Notes: generated by a model not told the origin, from the letters alone. Numbered from the stretch's first letter, positions 9,238-17,687 are shown. The stretch is 64,000 nt of DNA from Clostridiaceae bacterium AM27-36LB (GCA_003480725.1 QUJQ01000001.1:372001-436000), one strand, 5' to 3'. Numbers and translations: made by a program.

Positions 9238-10428
9238 ATGGAAAGATTTAAGAGAGTATTTGTAGTAGTCATGGATTCCCTGGGAGTTGGGGCTATGCCA
9301 GACTCTGCTGACTTTGGTGATATTGGAGTGAATACGTTAGGCCACATCTCTGAGTCTGTAGACACCTTCAAGATTCCAAACCTTCAGAAACTGGGAATGG
9401 CAAATATTATTCCGTTAAAGCAGGTTCCGGCAAACGAGCATCCAATCGGATACTATGGAAAGCTTCGGGAGACCAGCCGTGGCAAGGATACCATGACCGG
9501 ACACTGGGAGATGATGGGTCTGGAAGTAACGAAGCCGTTTAAGACCTTTACAGAGACCGGATTTCCGCCAGAACTGATCAAAGAGCTGGAAGAACGTACT
9601 GGTCATAAGGTGATCGGCAACAAGAGCGCCAGCGGAACAGAGATCCTGGATGAACTGGCAGAAGAGGAAATTGCAACTGGACATATGATCGTTTACACGT
9701 CTGCTGATTCTGTACTGCAGATCTGCGGTAATGAGGAGACCTTCGGATTAGATGAGCTGTATCGCTGCTGTGAGATTGCCAGAGAACTGACTATGAAAGA
9801 CGAGTGGAAAGTAGGCCGTGTCATTGCCAGACCATATGTAGGTAAGAAAAAAGGCGAGTTTGTCAGAACCAGCAACCGTCATGATTATGCACTGAAGCCA
9901 TTTGGACCGACTGCGTTGAATGCTATGAAGGATGCAGGACTGGATGTGATCTCCATCGGTAAGATCAATGATATTTTCGTGGGCGAGGGTATTACGGAAG
10001 CTTATAAATCCAAGAGCTCTGTCCATGGGATGGAACAGACCATTGATGTGGCGAAGAAGGATTTCCATGGACTTTGCTTTGTAAATCTGGTGGATTTTGA
10101 TGCGCTGTGGGGACATAGAAGAAATCCATCAGGCTATGCACAGGAGATCGAGAAATTCGATGTGAACCTGGGTGTGCTGCTTGAGACCCTTCGCAAGGAT
10201 GATCTTCTGATCATCACTGCTGACCATGGAAATGATCCGACCTACACCGGAACCGATCATACCCGTGAGAAAGTGCCGTTCCTGGCTTATTCCAAAGCTT
10301 TTGAGGGAAGTGGAGCACTGCCGGAGCAGGATACCTTTGCAGTGATCGGCGCTACGATCACAGAAGATTTCGGTGTGAAGATGCCGGAAGGAACTATTGG
10401 TCACTCTGTTCTGGATGAACTGAAATAA
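9238..10428 (+). CDS. deoB: Phosphopentomutase
   Basis: 396-residue alkaline-phosphatase-superfamily enzyme that interconverts (deoxy)ribose 1- and 5-phosphate, linking the phosphorylases to DeoC and the pentose phosphate pathway. N-terminal metal site [14 protein letters not shown], the phosphorylated threonine region [10 protein letters not shown], and the C-terminal metal ligands in [19 protein letters not shown] are visible. TAGGAG at 9224-9229 precedes the ATG. Last gene of the operon, followed by a strong terminator. Confidence 0.94.
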   Translation: MERFKRVFVVVMDSLGVGAMPDSADFGDIGVNTLGHISESVDTFKIPNLQKLGMANIIPLKQVPANEHPIGYYGKLRETSRGKDTMTGHWEMMGLEVTKPFKTFTETGFPPELIKELEERTGHKVIGNKSASGTEILDELAEEEIATGHMIVYTSADSVLQICGNEETFGLDELYRCCEIARELTMKDEWKVGRVIARPYVGKKKGEFVRTSNRHDYALKPFGPTALNAMKDAGLDVISIGKINDIFVGEGITEAYKSKSSVHGMEQTIDVAKKDFHGLCFVNLVDFDALWGHRRNPSGYAQEIEKFDVNLGVLLETLRKDDLLIITADHGNDPTYTGTDHTREKVPFLAYSKAFEGSGALPEQDTFAVIGATITEDFGVKMPEGTIGHSVLDELK

Positions 10429-10439
10429 TATGAATAATG

Positions 10440-10477
10440 GACAGCTGTTTTCTGTGCAGGAGACGGCTGTCTTTTTT
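10440..10477 (+). terminator. Rho-independent terminator of the nucleoside operon
   Basis: GACAGCTG at 10440-10447 pairs with CGGCTGTC at 10464-10471, extended inward by more pairs, and is followed by six T. It closes the udp-to-deoB operon. Confidence 0.88.
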
Positions 10478-10523
10478 AATAAAATGCCGGTCATGATTCA
10501 TTATAGCCACAGTTTTTCAGATT

Positions 10524-10532
10524 TGCTATAAT
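10524..10532 (+). promoter_or_regulatory. Extended -10 promoter of dsdA
   Basis: TGCTATAAT is a perfect extended -10 element, 38 bases before the dsdA start, in the 141-base gap after the operon terminator. A -35 box is weak, as common for TGn promoters. Confidence 0.6.
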
Positions 10533-10569
10533 AAATCCAGAATGACCACAAGAGAGGAGCGTTTCATTT

Positions 10570-11901
10570 ATGGAAGCGGCAGAACAGAATAAACTGATTG
10601 AACAACATCCTATATTGGCAGATCTAAAAGAAGCAAAAGAGATCGTCTGGATCAATCCGGACAAAGTTATCACGGCAGAAGGGCTTGCCAGATCACCTCT
10701 TGGAATGGCAGATATTGATGATGCGGAAGCAAGACTTAAGAGATTTGCACCATTTATCGAGCGGTGTTTCCCGGAGACCAGGGAGCGCCACGGTCTGATT
10801 GAATCCCTATTGAAGCCGATTCCAGGCATGAAGGCGCGGATCAATGAGCGGTATGGAAGTAATCTGAAAGGTGATCTGCTCCTTAAGATGGACAGTCATC
10901 TGGCCATTGCAGGATCGGTCAAAGCAAGAGGCGGTATCTATGAAGTGTTGAAACATACGGAAGATCTGGCACTGGAGCATGGGCTGTTAAAAGAAGGCGA
11001 TTCCTATGCGAAGCTGGCAGATCCGAAATGCAGGGAATTTTTCGGTCAGTATAAGATCCAGGTTGGCTCAACGGGCAATCTTGGTATGAGCATCGGTATT
11101 ATGAGCGCGGCAGTAGGATTTACAGTCATTGTACATATGTCAGCAGATGCCAAGCAGTGGAAGAAGGATCTGCTCCGGTCTCATGGTGTGACTGTCATGG
11201 AATATGAGTCTGATTACAGCGAAGCTGTAAAAAACGGACGGAAACTGTCTGATGAGGATCCGAAGAGTTATTTTGTAGATGATGAAAATTCCAAAGATCT
11301 TTTCCTTGGGTATGCGGTAGCTGCCAAACGTCTGGCAGAGCAGCTGGAAGAGCAGAAGATCAAAGTGGATCAGGATCATCCGTTGTTTGTATATATCCCC
11401 TGTGGAGTAGGAGGTGCGCCGGGCGGTGTGACCTTTGGTCTGAAAGAGGTATTTGGCGATGCGGTCCACTGCTTCTTTGCAGAGCCGGTACAGGCTCCGT
11501 GTATGGCACTTGGTATGATCTCCGGACTTCATAACAAGATCAGTGTACAGGATATGGGGCTGACCGGACTGACTGCAGCAGACGGACTGGCAGTTGGGCG
11601 TCCATCCGGATTCGTAGGTGGTGTGATGGCACCTCTGCTCAGCGGAGAATTTACCGTGGATGATGCCATGCTTTACGAATATATGCGTGATCTTCTGGAT
11701 ACGGAAGAGGTATTTCTGGAACCAAGTGCATGCGCAGGATTCCAGGGTCCCGTGAAACTGTTTGTTACAGAGGCAGCGAAAGCTTATCTGAAGGAACAGG
11801 GACTGGATGAAAAGATGGAGCATGCTTCTCATATTGTATGGGCGACGGGCGGAAGTCTGGTGCCGGAGACTATGAGAGAAGAGTATAAAAATACGTTTTG
11901 A
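10570..11901 (+). CDS. dsdA: D-serine dehydratase (D-serine ammonia-lyase)
   Basis: 443 residues, close to E. coli DsdA (442). A fold-type II PLP enzyme making pyruvate and ammonia from D-serine. The Schiff-base lysine is K118 in [11 protein letters not shown], and the phosphate-binding glycine loop is [18 protein letters not shown] precedes the start. It has its own promoter and no dsdC-type regulator beside it. Gut bacteria use it to detoxify or feed on D-serine. Confidence 0.93.
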   Translation: MEAAEQNKLIEQHPILADLKEAKEIVWINPDKVITAEGLARSPLGMADIDDAEARLKRFAPFIERCFPETRERHGLIESLLKPIPGMKARINERYGSNLKGDLLLKMDSHLAIAGSVKARGGIYEVLKHTEDLALEHGLLKEGDSYAKLADPKCREFFGQYKIQVGSTGNLGMSIGIMSAAVGFTVIVHMSADAKQWKKDLLRSHGVTVMEYESDYSEAVKNGRKLSDEDPKSYFVDDENSKDLFLGYAVAAKRLAEQLEEQKIKVDQDHPLFVYIPCGVGGAPGGVTFGLKEVFGDAVHCFFAEPVQAPCMALGMISGLHNKISVQDMGLTGLTAADGLAVGRPSGFVGGVMAPLLSGEFTVDDAMLYEYMRDLLDTEEVFLEPSACAGFQGPVKLFVTEAAKAYLKEQGLDEKMEHASHIVWATGGSLVPETMREEYKNTF

Positions 11902-11930
11902 CCATTTTTCGACAAATTCTGAAAATCTAC

Positions 11931-11959
11931 TGGACGAAATCGTGATTTTATGAAATAAT
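11931..11959 (+). promoter_or_regulatory. Candidate sigma-A promoter for the NifU-like/GGGtGRT genes
   Basis: TGGACG at 11931-11936 and AATAAT at 11954-11959 are separated by exactly 17 bases and lie 65 bases before the start at 12025. Each is one or two mismatches from consensus. Confidence 0.45.
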
Positions 11960-12024
11960 AAATCCGTATGGGATTCTTATGTCCAAAGACCCTTACAGGA
12001 TTATTTGAAAGGAGTTTCAAACAA

Positions 12025-12717
12025 ATGATTTATTCACGTGAAGTAGAAGAAATGTGTCCGGTAGCTCAGGGCGTACATCATGGCGCTGCTCCAATCCCGG
12101 AGGAGGCAAAATGGGTACAGGCGAAAGAAGTAAAAGATATTTCCGGATTTACCCATGGTGTGGGCTGGTGTGCTCCGCAGCAGGGTGCGTGCAAACTGTC
12201 TCTGAATGTTAAAGAGGGTATTATCCAGGAGGCTCTTGTAGAGACCATCGGTTGTTCCGGTATGACTCACTCCGCAGCTATGGCAGCAGAGATTCTTCCG
12301 GGTCTGACTGTTATGGAAGCACTGAACACTGACCTTGTATGCGATGCAATCAATACCGCTATGAGAGAGCTGTTCCTTCAGATCGTTTACGGACGTTCCC
12401 AGTCTGCATTCTCTGAGGATGGACTTCCGGTAGGTGCAGGACTTGAGGATCTTGGAAAAGGACTTCGTTCTCAGGTTGGTACCATGTACGGTACGCTGAA
12501 AAAAGGACCTCGTTATCTTGAGATGGCAGAAGGTTATGTAACTGGAATCGCTCTGGATGCTGATGATCAGATCATCGGATACCAGTTCGTATCTCTTGGA
12601 AAAATGACTGACTTTATCAAAAAAGGCGACGATCCGAACACTGCATGGGAGAAAGCAAAAGGTCAGTATGGCCGTGTAGCGGATGCAGTTAAGATCATTG
12701 ACCCGCGTAAAGAGTAA
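12025..12717 (+). CDS. Iron-sulfur cluster scaffold-like protein (NifU N-terminal type)
   Basis: 230 residues from ATG 12025, selected because GAAAGGAG lies at 12007-12014. The N-terminal half resembles NifU/IscU scaffolds, with candidate cluster cysteines in VGWCAPQQGACKLSL and ETIGCSGMTHSAAMA. It is paired with the GGGtGRT protein gene, an arrangement common in Clostridia. The role in cluster assembly is inferred from the domain; its client proteins are unknown. Confidence 0.75.
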   Translation: MIYSREVEEMCPVAQGVHHGAAPIPEEAKWVQAKEVKDISGFTHGVGWCAPQQGACKLSLNVKEGIIQEALVETIGCSGMTHSAAMAAEILPGLTVMEALNTDLVCDAINTAMRELFLQIVYGRSQSAFSEDGLPVGAGLEDLGKGLRSQVGTMYGTLKKGPRYLEMAEGYVTGIALDADDQIIGYQFVSLGKMTDFIKKGDDPNTAWEKAKGQYGRVADAVKIIDPRKE

Positions 12718-12737
12718 TTCTGGGAGGTAAACGAAAA

Positions 12738-13748
12738 ATGGCATTATTTGAATCATATGAGAGACGTATTGATAAAATCAACGCTGTTCTGAACAGCTAC
12801 GGCATCGCTTCTGTTGAAGAGGCTGAGAAGATCACAAAAGATGCTGGACTGAACGTATACGATCAGATCAAAGGCATTCAGCCGATCTGTTTCGAGAACG
12901 CTTGCTGGGCTTACACAGTAGGTGCAGCTATTGCAATCAAAAAAGGATGTCGTAAAGCTTCTGAGGCTGCTGCTGCAATCGGCGAAGGTCTTCAGGCTTT
13001 CTGTATCCCGGGCTCCGTTGCTGATACCCGTAAAGTAGGTCTTGGCCATGGCAACCTTGGAAAAATGCTTCTTGAGGAGGAGACCGAGTGCTTCGCATTC
13101 CTGGCTGGACACGAGTCCTTCGCAGCAGCAGAGGGTGCTATCGGTATCGCTGAGAAAGCAAACAAAGTTCGTCAGAAACCGCTTCGTGTTATCCTGAATG
13201 GTCTTGGAAAAGACGCAGCACAGATCATTTCCCGTATCAACGGATTCACTTTCGTTGAGACTGAGTATGATCCGTACACCAACGAAGTAAAAGAGATTTC
13301 CCGCAAATCTTACTCTGAGGGTCTTCGTGCAAAAGTTAACTGCTACGGCGCTAACAGCGTTCCGGAAGGTGTTGCGATCATGTGGAAAGAGAACGTAGAC
13401 GTATCCATCACTGGTAACTCTACCAACCCGACCCGTTTCCAGCATCCGGTAGCAGGTACTTATAAGAAAGAAAGACTGGAAGCAGGAAAGAAATACTTCT
13501 CCGTAGCTTCTGGTGGTGGTACTGGACGTACTCTGCATCCGGACAACATGGCAGCAGGACCGGCTTCCTACGGAATGACCGATACTCTTGGCCGTATGCA
13601 TTCTGATGCACAGTTCGCAGGTTCTTCTTCCGTTCCGGCTCACGTTGAGATGATGGGTCTGATCGGAGCAGGAAACAACCCGATGGTTGGTATGACTGTT
13701 GCAGTTGCAGTTTCCATTGAGGAGGCAGCTAAGGCTGGAAAGTTCTAA
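12738..13748 (+). CDS. GGGtGRT protein
   Basis: 336 residues of a conserved anaerobe family named for the motif SGGGTGRTLHPDN, seen near residue 258. The C-terminus is rich in Gly/Ala/Met (MGLIGAGNNPMVGMT). No catalytic function is established to my knowledge. GGGAGG at 12721-12726 gives the start. It is always seen by me as a neighbour of the NifU-like scaffold protein, suggesting a shared metal-centre function (inference). The prophage begins just behind this gene, which stays intact. Confidence 0.8.
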   Translation: MALFESYERRIDKINAVLNSYGIASVEEAEKITKDAGLNVYDQIKGIQPICFENACWAYTVGAAIAIKKGCRKASEAAAAIGEGLQAFCIPGSVADTRKVGLGHGNLGKMLLEEETECFAFLAGHESFAAAEGAIGIAEKANKVRQKPLRVILNGLGKDAAQIISRINGFTFVETEYDPYTNEVKEISRKSYSEGLRAKVNCYGANSVPEGVAIMWKENVDVSITGNSTNPTRFQHPVAGTYKKERLEAGKKYFSVASGGGTGRTLHPDNMAAGPASYGMTDTLGRMHSDAQFAGSSSVPAHVEMMGLIGAGNNPMVGMTVAVAVSIEEAAKAGKF

Positions 13749-13797
13749 GAAATCCAGTAAAATTAAGGATTTAAGATGTTGTTAAAAGTAGAAAAAA

Positions 13798-13833
13798 GTA
13801 GGGAAATGTATGTAACTCATACATTATCCCTAC
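13798..13833. terminator. Long hairpin between convergent host gene and integrase
   Basis: GTAGGGA-AATGTATG (13798-13812) pairs with CATACATT-a-TCCCTAC (13818-13833), 15 bp with one bulged A and a 5-base loop. It lies between two convergent genes and may end both transcripts, or mark the attachment region. A copy of the 9-bp integrase-end motif (CCCTACACT) overlaps its right arm. Confidence 0.5.
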
Positions 13834-13861
13834 ACTACTTCTACACCCATATTCCTACACT
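13828..13861 (+). repeat. Left-end copies of the (T/C)CCTACACT motif
   Basis: CCCTACACT at 13828-13836, a weaker TTCTACACC at 13839-13847 and TCCTACACT at 13853-13861. The last is identical to the inverted pair in the integrase promoter at 15202-15228. Spacing and position near the phage end suggest integrase arm-type sites (inference). Confidence 0.5.
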
Positions 13862-13870
13862 AAAAACAAG

Positions 13871-15121
13871 CTATTTTATTTTTTCTATATCTTCTCTCAG
13901 CCATTCCAAATCGCGGACAGTATAAGTAGATTCTGTTATGTCTTGTATGGTATGTCCAACCATTTCTTTAAGTGCATACTCATCCATACCGGATTTTTTC
14001 CCCATCGTGACAAAGGTTGTTCGTGGATCATGAGGTCTATGATTCGGGTTTAGATTCAATTGACTAATCACTTTTTCAAAACGATTAGCGTATTTGTCGT
14101 ACGTTACAGACCAGGAACCGGAATGTGTCTGTCCTTTATCATTAAAAAGATATTCACTATTGATAGAAATTGCAAATTTATAATTACGTTCAACGAATTT
14201 TAGGATTCTTGGATGAATAGGAACTATCCGTTGCTTCCCTGCTTCTGTCTTCATTCCAGCTTGCATATACCTTTTTTCTAAATTGACCTCATCCAACCGT
14301 AAGGTAGCGAGTTCTTGCGGGCGCCAACCCATATAACATTGAATGAGAATCCAATCAGCAAATTTTACATTATCAACATTTTGCCACAAAACTTTCATTT
14401 CATCATCGGTAAATGGAAAGTGTTTTTTCTTGTTTTTCTCTATTTCAACAATAATGTCTCCAGAAATTTCAAATGTTCTTGCATAATTCATAGGAACGAT
14501 TTCATACTCAAGAGCGTAGTCAAACATAGTATTAAATAAAGATTTTATTCTGGATTTTGTACTTGGTGATGGATGGATTTTTTCTCCTTTCTTTTTTCCT
14601 CTCGTTTCGATTCGAAATCCCTCTTCCATACATCCTTTAATGTGTCGAGCCCTAACATCTTTTGCGCGCATATCGTATATGGAAGAACAATATGTCCATG
14701 CGGAATTTACAGAACGTATATAAGTATCAGATGCATCTTTTAAGTATTCACTGAGCCATTTTTCATACAGTTCCTTTATCGTAATATCTGGTTCCAGATC
14801 ATACGGGTTTTTATTGTATTCCACCAGGGCCGTATATGCATCATTGTACGTTGGAAAATATGACTCCGGTTTTAATGGTTTACATATTGGACGTCCGGTG
14901 GATGTCTTTCCAACTGTGACCATAGCTCGAAAGGGGTTCCTGAGATTACGATTTTTGATTTCGCTTATCTGTCCGAAACCGTTAGGAAGTCGCCTTCGCT
15001 TGTTATTTTTGCTTCGAGGCTTTCGTTGTTTGATATCGGGTTGTAGCGGATAGCCACAATGCGGGCAGAAAGTAGCTTTATCGCTAACCTGTAGATCACA
15101 CTCGGGGCATTTTATCAACAT
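13871..15121 (-). CDS. int: Tyrosine-type site-specific integrase with N-terminal zinc ribbon
   Basis: 416 residues from the ATG at 15121, which has AAGGAGG 8 bases upstream; a longer upstream frame lacks this. N-terminus is a zinc ribbon (CPECDLQVSDKATFCPHCG), followed by a basic linker, an arm/SAM-like core-binding region and a catalytic domain with the expected residues: R in GWRPQELATLR, K in KTEAGKQRIVPIHP, HDPR, H in MVGHTIQD and the nucleophile Y in STYTVRD. It is the only leftward gene of the prophage and would drive integration next to the GGGtGRT gene. Confidence 0.93.
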   Translation of the reverse strand: MLIKCPECDLQVSDKATFCPHCGYPLQPDIKQRKPRSKNNKRRRLPNGFGQISEIKNRNLRNPFRAMVTVGKTSTGRPICKPLKPESYFPTYNDAYTALVEYNKNPYDLEPDITIKELYEKWLSEYLKDASDTYIRSVNSAWTYCSSIYDMRAKDVRARHIKGCMEEGFRIETRGKKKGEKIHPSPSTKSRIKSLFNTMFDYALEYEIVPMNYARTFEISGDIIVEIEKNKKKHFPFTDDEMKVLWQNVDNVKFADWILIQCYMGWRPQELATLRLDEVNLEKRYMQAGMKTEAGKQRIVPIHPRILKFVERNYKFAISINSEYLFNDKGQTHSGSWSVTYDKYANRFEKVISQLNLNPNHRPHDPRTTFVTMGKKSGMDEYALKEMVGHTIQDITESTYTVRDLEWLREDIEKIK

Positions 15122-15189
15122 TCTCAATACCTCCTTAAATATTTTATAAATCGAGATTTTTGTGCGGCAAGGTTGATTTATCATTAGTA

Positions 15190-15218
15190 ATCATATATGA
15201 TAGTGTAGGAATTGTCAA
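15190..15218 (-). promoter_or_regulatory. Sigma-A promoter of the integrase
   Basis: On the minus strand TTGACA (15218-15213) and TATGAT (15195-15190) are 17 bases apart, a near-perfect promoter. The -35 box sits inside an inverted repeat, so a bound protein would block it. Confidence 0.75.
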
Positions 15219-15228
15219 CTCCTACACT
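15202..15228. repeat. Inverted 9-bp repeat flanking the integrase -35 box
   Basis: AGTGTAGGA (15202-15210) and TCCTACACT (15220-15228) form a perfect inverted repeat with a 9-base gap that contains most of TTGACA. The same 9-mer is at 13853-13861. Reads as an operator or autoregulatory integrase-binding site. Confidence 0.6.
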
Positions 15229-15252
15229 TAAACTTTTTAAAGGGATGGGTAT

Positions 15253-15570
15253 ATGGTTAGCAATGAGGAATTAACCTGCCGGAATTGCGGAGTAAGGTTA
15301 AAGAGGTACGATAATGTATTGAGAATTGTTCGGACTAAAGGAAGAAAAACTTCATGGGTAAAAGTAAATCGGTTTCGTTGTCCTTCCTGCGGACAGATAC
15401 GCAGAGAATTGCCGGATTATATTTCCCCTTATAAGCAGTACGAAGCCGAAGTGATTCGTGGCGTACTAGAGGGATTCATTACCTGCGAGACATATGGATA
15501 TGAAGATTATCCATGCGAGATGACGATGGCTCGATGGAAGAATTCGCAAGAATTACAACTCCTTTTGTGA
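15253..15570 (+). CDS. Zinc-ribbon protein resembling DUF6431
   Basis: 105 residues with two CxxC pairs (CRNCG, CPSCG) followed by RRELPDYISPYKQYEAEVI, typical of DUF6431-like proteins of Firmicute mobile elements. The C-terminal part looks like a helix-turn-helix (DYPCEMTMARWKN). First rightward gene of the phage. DNA binding is likely but the target is unknown. A copy of the compact repeated motif overlaps its last codons. Confidence 0.6.
   Translation: MVSNEELTCRNCGVRLKRYDNVLRIVRTKGRKTSWVKVNRFRCPSCGQIRRELPDYISPYKQYEAEVIRGVLEGFITCETYGYEDYPCEMTMARWKNSQELQLLL
15545..15569 (+). promoter_or_regulatory. Compact phage motif, copy 1
   Basis: CGC (15545) - 7 - ACA (15555) - 5 - TTTTGTG (15563-15569). 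It sits in the tail of the upstream gene and 28 bases before the small gene at 15597. Confidence 0.65.
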
Positions 15571-15596
15571 AAGACAAAATCGAAAGGAGATTCAGG

Positions 15597-15755
15597 ATGT
15601 CAAAAGAGGAAAAGCACTTACAAACTAAGATTCGTATATTCGAGGATATGCTTTTACGATGTAAGAATTTTGGTCAGGCAGAAGCGATTCAAATTGAATT
15701 GACAAGAATGAGAGCAAAACTACAAAAATTGTATTTCAAGAGAATGGAGTCCTAA
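15597..15755 (+). CDS. Small helical protein, unknown function
   Basis: 52 residues, highly charged and predicted helical/coiled coil (LQTKIRIFEDMLLRCK, IQIELTRMRAKLQKLY). The ATG at 15597 has AAAGGAG 7 bases before it; a longer upstream frame lacks a site. Its last codons, Glu-Ser-stop, lie inside the terminator hairpin. Confidence 0.6.
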   Translation: MSKEEKHLQTKIRIFEDMLLRCKNFGQAEAIQIELTRMRAKLQKLYFKRMES

Positions 15756-15775
15756 CAAGGGCTCTTTCTTTTTTA
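15747..15775 (+). terminator. Terminator containing the stop codon (ES-stop type)
   Basis: GAGTCCT pairs with AGGGCTC around an AACA loop, then a T-rich tail. The TAA stop lies in the hairpin. Near-identical copies end two other small genes (19276, 21098). Confidence 0.8.
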
Positions 15776-15781
15776 TCGTTT

Positions 15782-15805
15782 GGAGAACTATTTTTAAAGG
15801 GATGG
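15782..15805 (+). repeat. Left copy of a 24-bp perfect inverted repeat
   Basis: Bases 15782-15805 are the exact reverse complement of 16015-16038. Both contain AAAGGGATGG just before an ATG, so each is the leader of a tiny reading frame; a third partial copy (TTTTTAAAGGGATGG) precedes the gene at 15253. Confidence 0.75.
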
Positions 15806-15810
15806 GGAGA

Positions 15811-15939
15811 ATGGTTAAAAATCAAAAGAAGCCGTTGGTGGCGGCTTCTCGTGATGAATTACTTTGTGTAGCATTGCCTGTAATTCATAGGCTTTTTGGT
15901 GTCTTTATTCTTCAGAAGGAAAACCAGGTACTCGGGTAA
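15811..15939 (+). CDS. Possible 42-residue peptide, unknown
   Basis: Open frame MVKNQKKPLVAASRDE followed by a hydrophobic stretch LLCVALPVIHRLFGVFIL. It starts directly after the left copy of the 24-bp inverted repeat. Size and basic N-terminus plus hydrophobic core recall type I toxin-like or holin-like peptides, but no family was recognised. The rest of the roughly 400-base stretch 15756-16158 holds only the inverted repeat pair and a 12-residue minus-strand frame. Confidence 0.35.
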   Translation: MVKNQKKPLVAASRDELLCVALPVIHRLFGVFILQKENQVLG

Positions 15940-16014
15940 AAGTTTGGATTCCTCTTTCGGCTTAAAGCACTTAGAATAAGAGACGTACTGCTTTTTGACC
16001 AATGACCATCACCT

Positions 16015-16038
16015 CCATCCCTTTAAAAATAGTTCTCC
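16015..16038 (-). repeat. Right copy of the 24-bp inverted repeat
   Basis: Reverse complement of 15782-15805. On the minus strand it is followed by GGAGGTG and an ATG frame of only 12 residues. The two copies point at each other across 209 bases. Confidence 0.75.
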
Positions 16039-16158
16039 TTTCGATACTTTACATTCTAACTGTGGTTTTTCATTCAGTCAATGTAAATAGCCACCGAGGT
16101 TGTTTTAACAAATTGCGGTTCTTATCCTAGAATAGCCGTTGAAAGGAGGTAACAGCCA

Positions 16159-16410
16159 ATGGAAGAAATTATATTTGCGCCGGGGTCTGTTCCGGTAGCG
16201 GTCGTTGCCAGGGTGTATGGGAAAGATGCTTCCTGGGTTCGAGCCGGTATCATATCCGGATGGCTTCCTATTGGAAAGGCTACTAGAAACGGAAAGTTGA
16301 TTACCAACATTGAAGAGATGAATTCGAAGTATGGACGCATTAACTTTTATATTTCTCCGAAGCGGCTCTGGGAAGAAACCGGATATTTATGGAAAGGAGA
16401 GAAGCGTTAA
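16159..16410 (+). CDS. Small DNA-binding protein, excisionase-like
   Basis: 83 residues. The first two thirds (GSVPVAVVARVYGKDASWVRAGIISGWLPIG) have the layout of a MerR/excisionase-type helix-turn-helix, and ISPKRLWEETGYLW resembles the C-terminal segment common in small phage/ICE proteins of this kind. AAAGGAGG at 16142-16149 gives the start. Position close to the integrase fits a directionality factor (inference). Confidence 0.55.
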   Translation: MEEIIFAPGSVPVAVVARVYGKDASWVRAGIISGWLPIGKATRNGKLITNIEEMNSKYGRINFYISPKRLWEETGYLWKGEKR

Positions 16411-16411
16411 T

Positions 16412-16831
16412 ATGGGAACAACGATTCGCCCGGAATTATCTGAGAAAAATCCATATTGGATTGAACGTCATCGCTACTATGAACTGAAGCATTTCTGTTT
16501 ACAGTATCCGATATGGAAGAAAGCATACGCCGCCCTGGATGGGCTTAGCCGGCGGCCTTCTGATATGGAAGTATTTTCAAAGAACGGGGTGGTTGGCGAT
16601 CCGACTGCTCGATGTGCAGAAGCTCGATCTCACTATTTAGAGCGTATGAAGACGGTCGAGCAAGCGGCGATTGCGACAGATGCAGAGTTATCCACTTACA
16701 TTTTAAAAGGAGTAACCGAGGGATGGTCCTACGATATATTGAAAGCTAGGTTAAATATTCCATGCTGCAAGGATGTTTATTACAACTTGTACAGACGATT
16801 CTTCTGGTTACTGAATAAAGTGAGGGATTGA
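16412..16831 (+). CDS. Conserved phage protein, unknown function
   Basis: 139 residues from the ATG at 16412. ELSEKNPYWIERHRYYELKHFCLQYPIWKKAY is followed by a likely C-terminal helix-turn-helix (WSYDILKARLNIPCCKDVYYNLYRRF). I recall similar early genes in Clostridiales prophages without a known role. Confidence 0.6.
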   Translation: MGTTIRPELSEKNPYWIERHRYYELKHFCLQYPIWKKAYAALDGLSRRPSDMEVFSKNGVVGDPTARCAEARSHYLERMKTVEQAAIATDAELSTYILKGVTEGWSYDILKARLNIPCCKDVYYNLYRRFFWLLNKVRD

Positions 16832-16832
16832 A

Positions 16833-17042
16833 ATGAAGATTGTAGACATAGCAGTCAAAAAAGTCTATCGCTTCAACTGTCCGAATTGTCAAAGTCGATT
16901 GGAGGCGGACAGCAAAGAGGTGGTGGATATCGGAGGAAAGGTGTGTAAATTCCATTGCCCCGTGTGTCGGAAAGAGCGATATATTGCCTGGTCCGACATG
17001 AGAAAGAAGATCGTGTATGAGGGCGAAGGAACGCAGAAATAA
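16833..17042 (+). CDS. Zinc-ribbon protein
   Basis: 69 residues with CPNC and CPVC pairs separated by about 25 residues, a single zinc ribbon. It starts one base after the previous stop, so the two are translationally coupled. May bind nucleic acid or a polymerase; not assignable. Confidence 0.6.
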   Translation: MKIVDIAVKKVYRFNCPNCQSRLEADSKEVVDIGGKVCKFHCPVCRKERYIAWSDMRKKIVYEGEGTQK

Positions 17043-17056
17043 CATCTCCTATTGTG
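17032..17056 (+). promoter_or_regulatory. Compact phage motif, copy 2
   Basis: CGC (17032) - 7 - ACA (17042) - 5 - TATTGTG (17050-17056), directly followed by AAAGGAG, the ribosome binding site of the gene at 17075. Confidence 0.7.
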
Positions 17057-17074
17057 AAAGGAGAGTGACACATA

Positions 17075-17305
17075 ATGGAAGAACTTATGAAAATCAACGC
17101 GAAAATTAGAAAACAACAAATTGGTAGACTGTTTGCGGCTGGGGTATGTGCGTGTTGCGGTATTGGATTGTTAGCGAGTTATAGCTACCAAAAAGGTATC
17201 ACGGCGTGCCAAAAATCAATAGCAAAGTTTTACCCAGATGAGTATGAATCTTTAACAGCGAAGGTTTTAGAAACATTTGAACGGGAAGGGGTTACTAAAT
17301 TTTAA
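17075..17305 (+). CDS. Small membrane protein, unknown
   Basis: 76 residues with one transmembrane segment (IGRLFAAGVCACCGIGLLASY) and a short charged C-terminal tail. Own motif upstream and own terminator downstream form a one-gene cassette. Confidence 0.6.
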   Translation: MEELMKINAKIRKQQIGRLFAAGVCACCGIGLLASYSYQKGITACQKSIAKFYPDEYESLTAKVLETFEREGVTKF

Positions 17306-17311
17306 GAGATT

Positions 17312-17337
17312 GAGCCAGCAATGGCTCTTTCTTTTTT
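17312..17337 (+). terminator. Terminator with GCAA tetraloop
   Basis: GAGCCA-GCAA-TGGCTC followed by TTTCTTTTTT. The same hairpin is repeated at 19589. Confidence 0.8.
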
Positions 17338-17448
17338 ATCCTAGGTTAAAACACAGTACCAAGGTATCCGAAAGACATGCTATGTTGATATTTGAAAAAA
17401 TCCCGGGTGGGAAATCTGGAAAAAGGTTTTTGAAAGGAAGAACAAAAT

Positions 17449-17673
17449 ATGGAGCTGGTTATTTGCATTATCGTTGGTATTGTTATCGGAATTGTCTTCG
17501 GACGACAGGTATTCCGAAGGGATGTCGTTGGTTCGCTGCGGGTTGATCAATCCGATCCGGACAGCGGACCTTATTTGTTTTTGGAGCTGTCCCATAAGGG
17601 AGCGGATGCGATATATAAGAAAAGATATGTAGTCTTGAAAGTCAACATCAAAAATTATATTTCGCACGAATAA
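17449..17673 (+). CDS. Small membrane protein, unknown
   Basis: 74 residues. N-terminal transmembrane helix LVICIIVGIVIGIVFGRQV, then VGSLRVDQSDPDSGPYLFLEL and a short beta-rich cytosolic tail. I recall this type from other gut phages; no function known. GAAAGGAAG precedes the ATG. Confidence 0.6.
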   Translation: MELVICIIVGIVIGIVFGRQVFRRDVVGSLRVDQSDPDSGPYLFLELSHKGADAIYKKRYVVLKVNIKNYISHE

Positions 17674-17687
17674 CAAGTCCTTTTATG
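17663..17687 (+). promoter_or_regulatory. Compact phage motif, copy 3
   Basis: CGC (17663) - 7 - ACA (17673) - 5 - TTTTATG (17681-17687). Precedes the gene at 17722. Confidence 0.65.
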
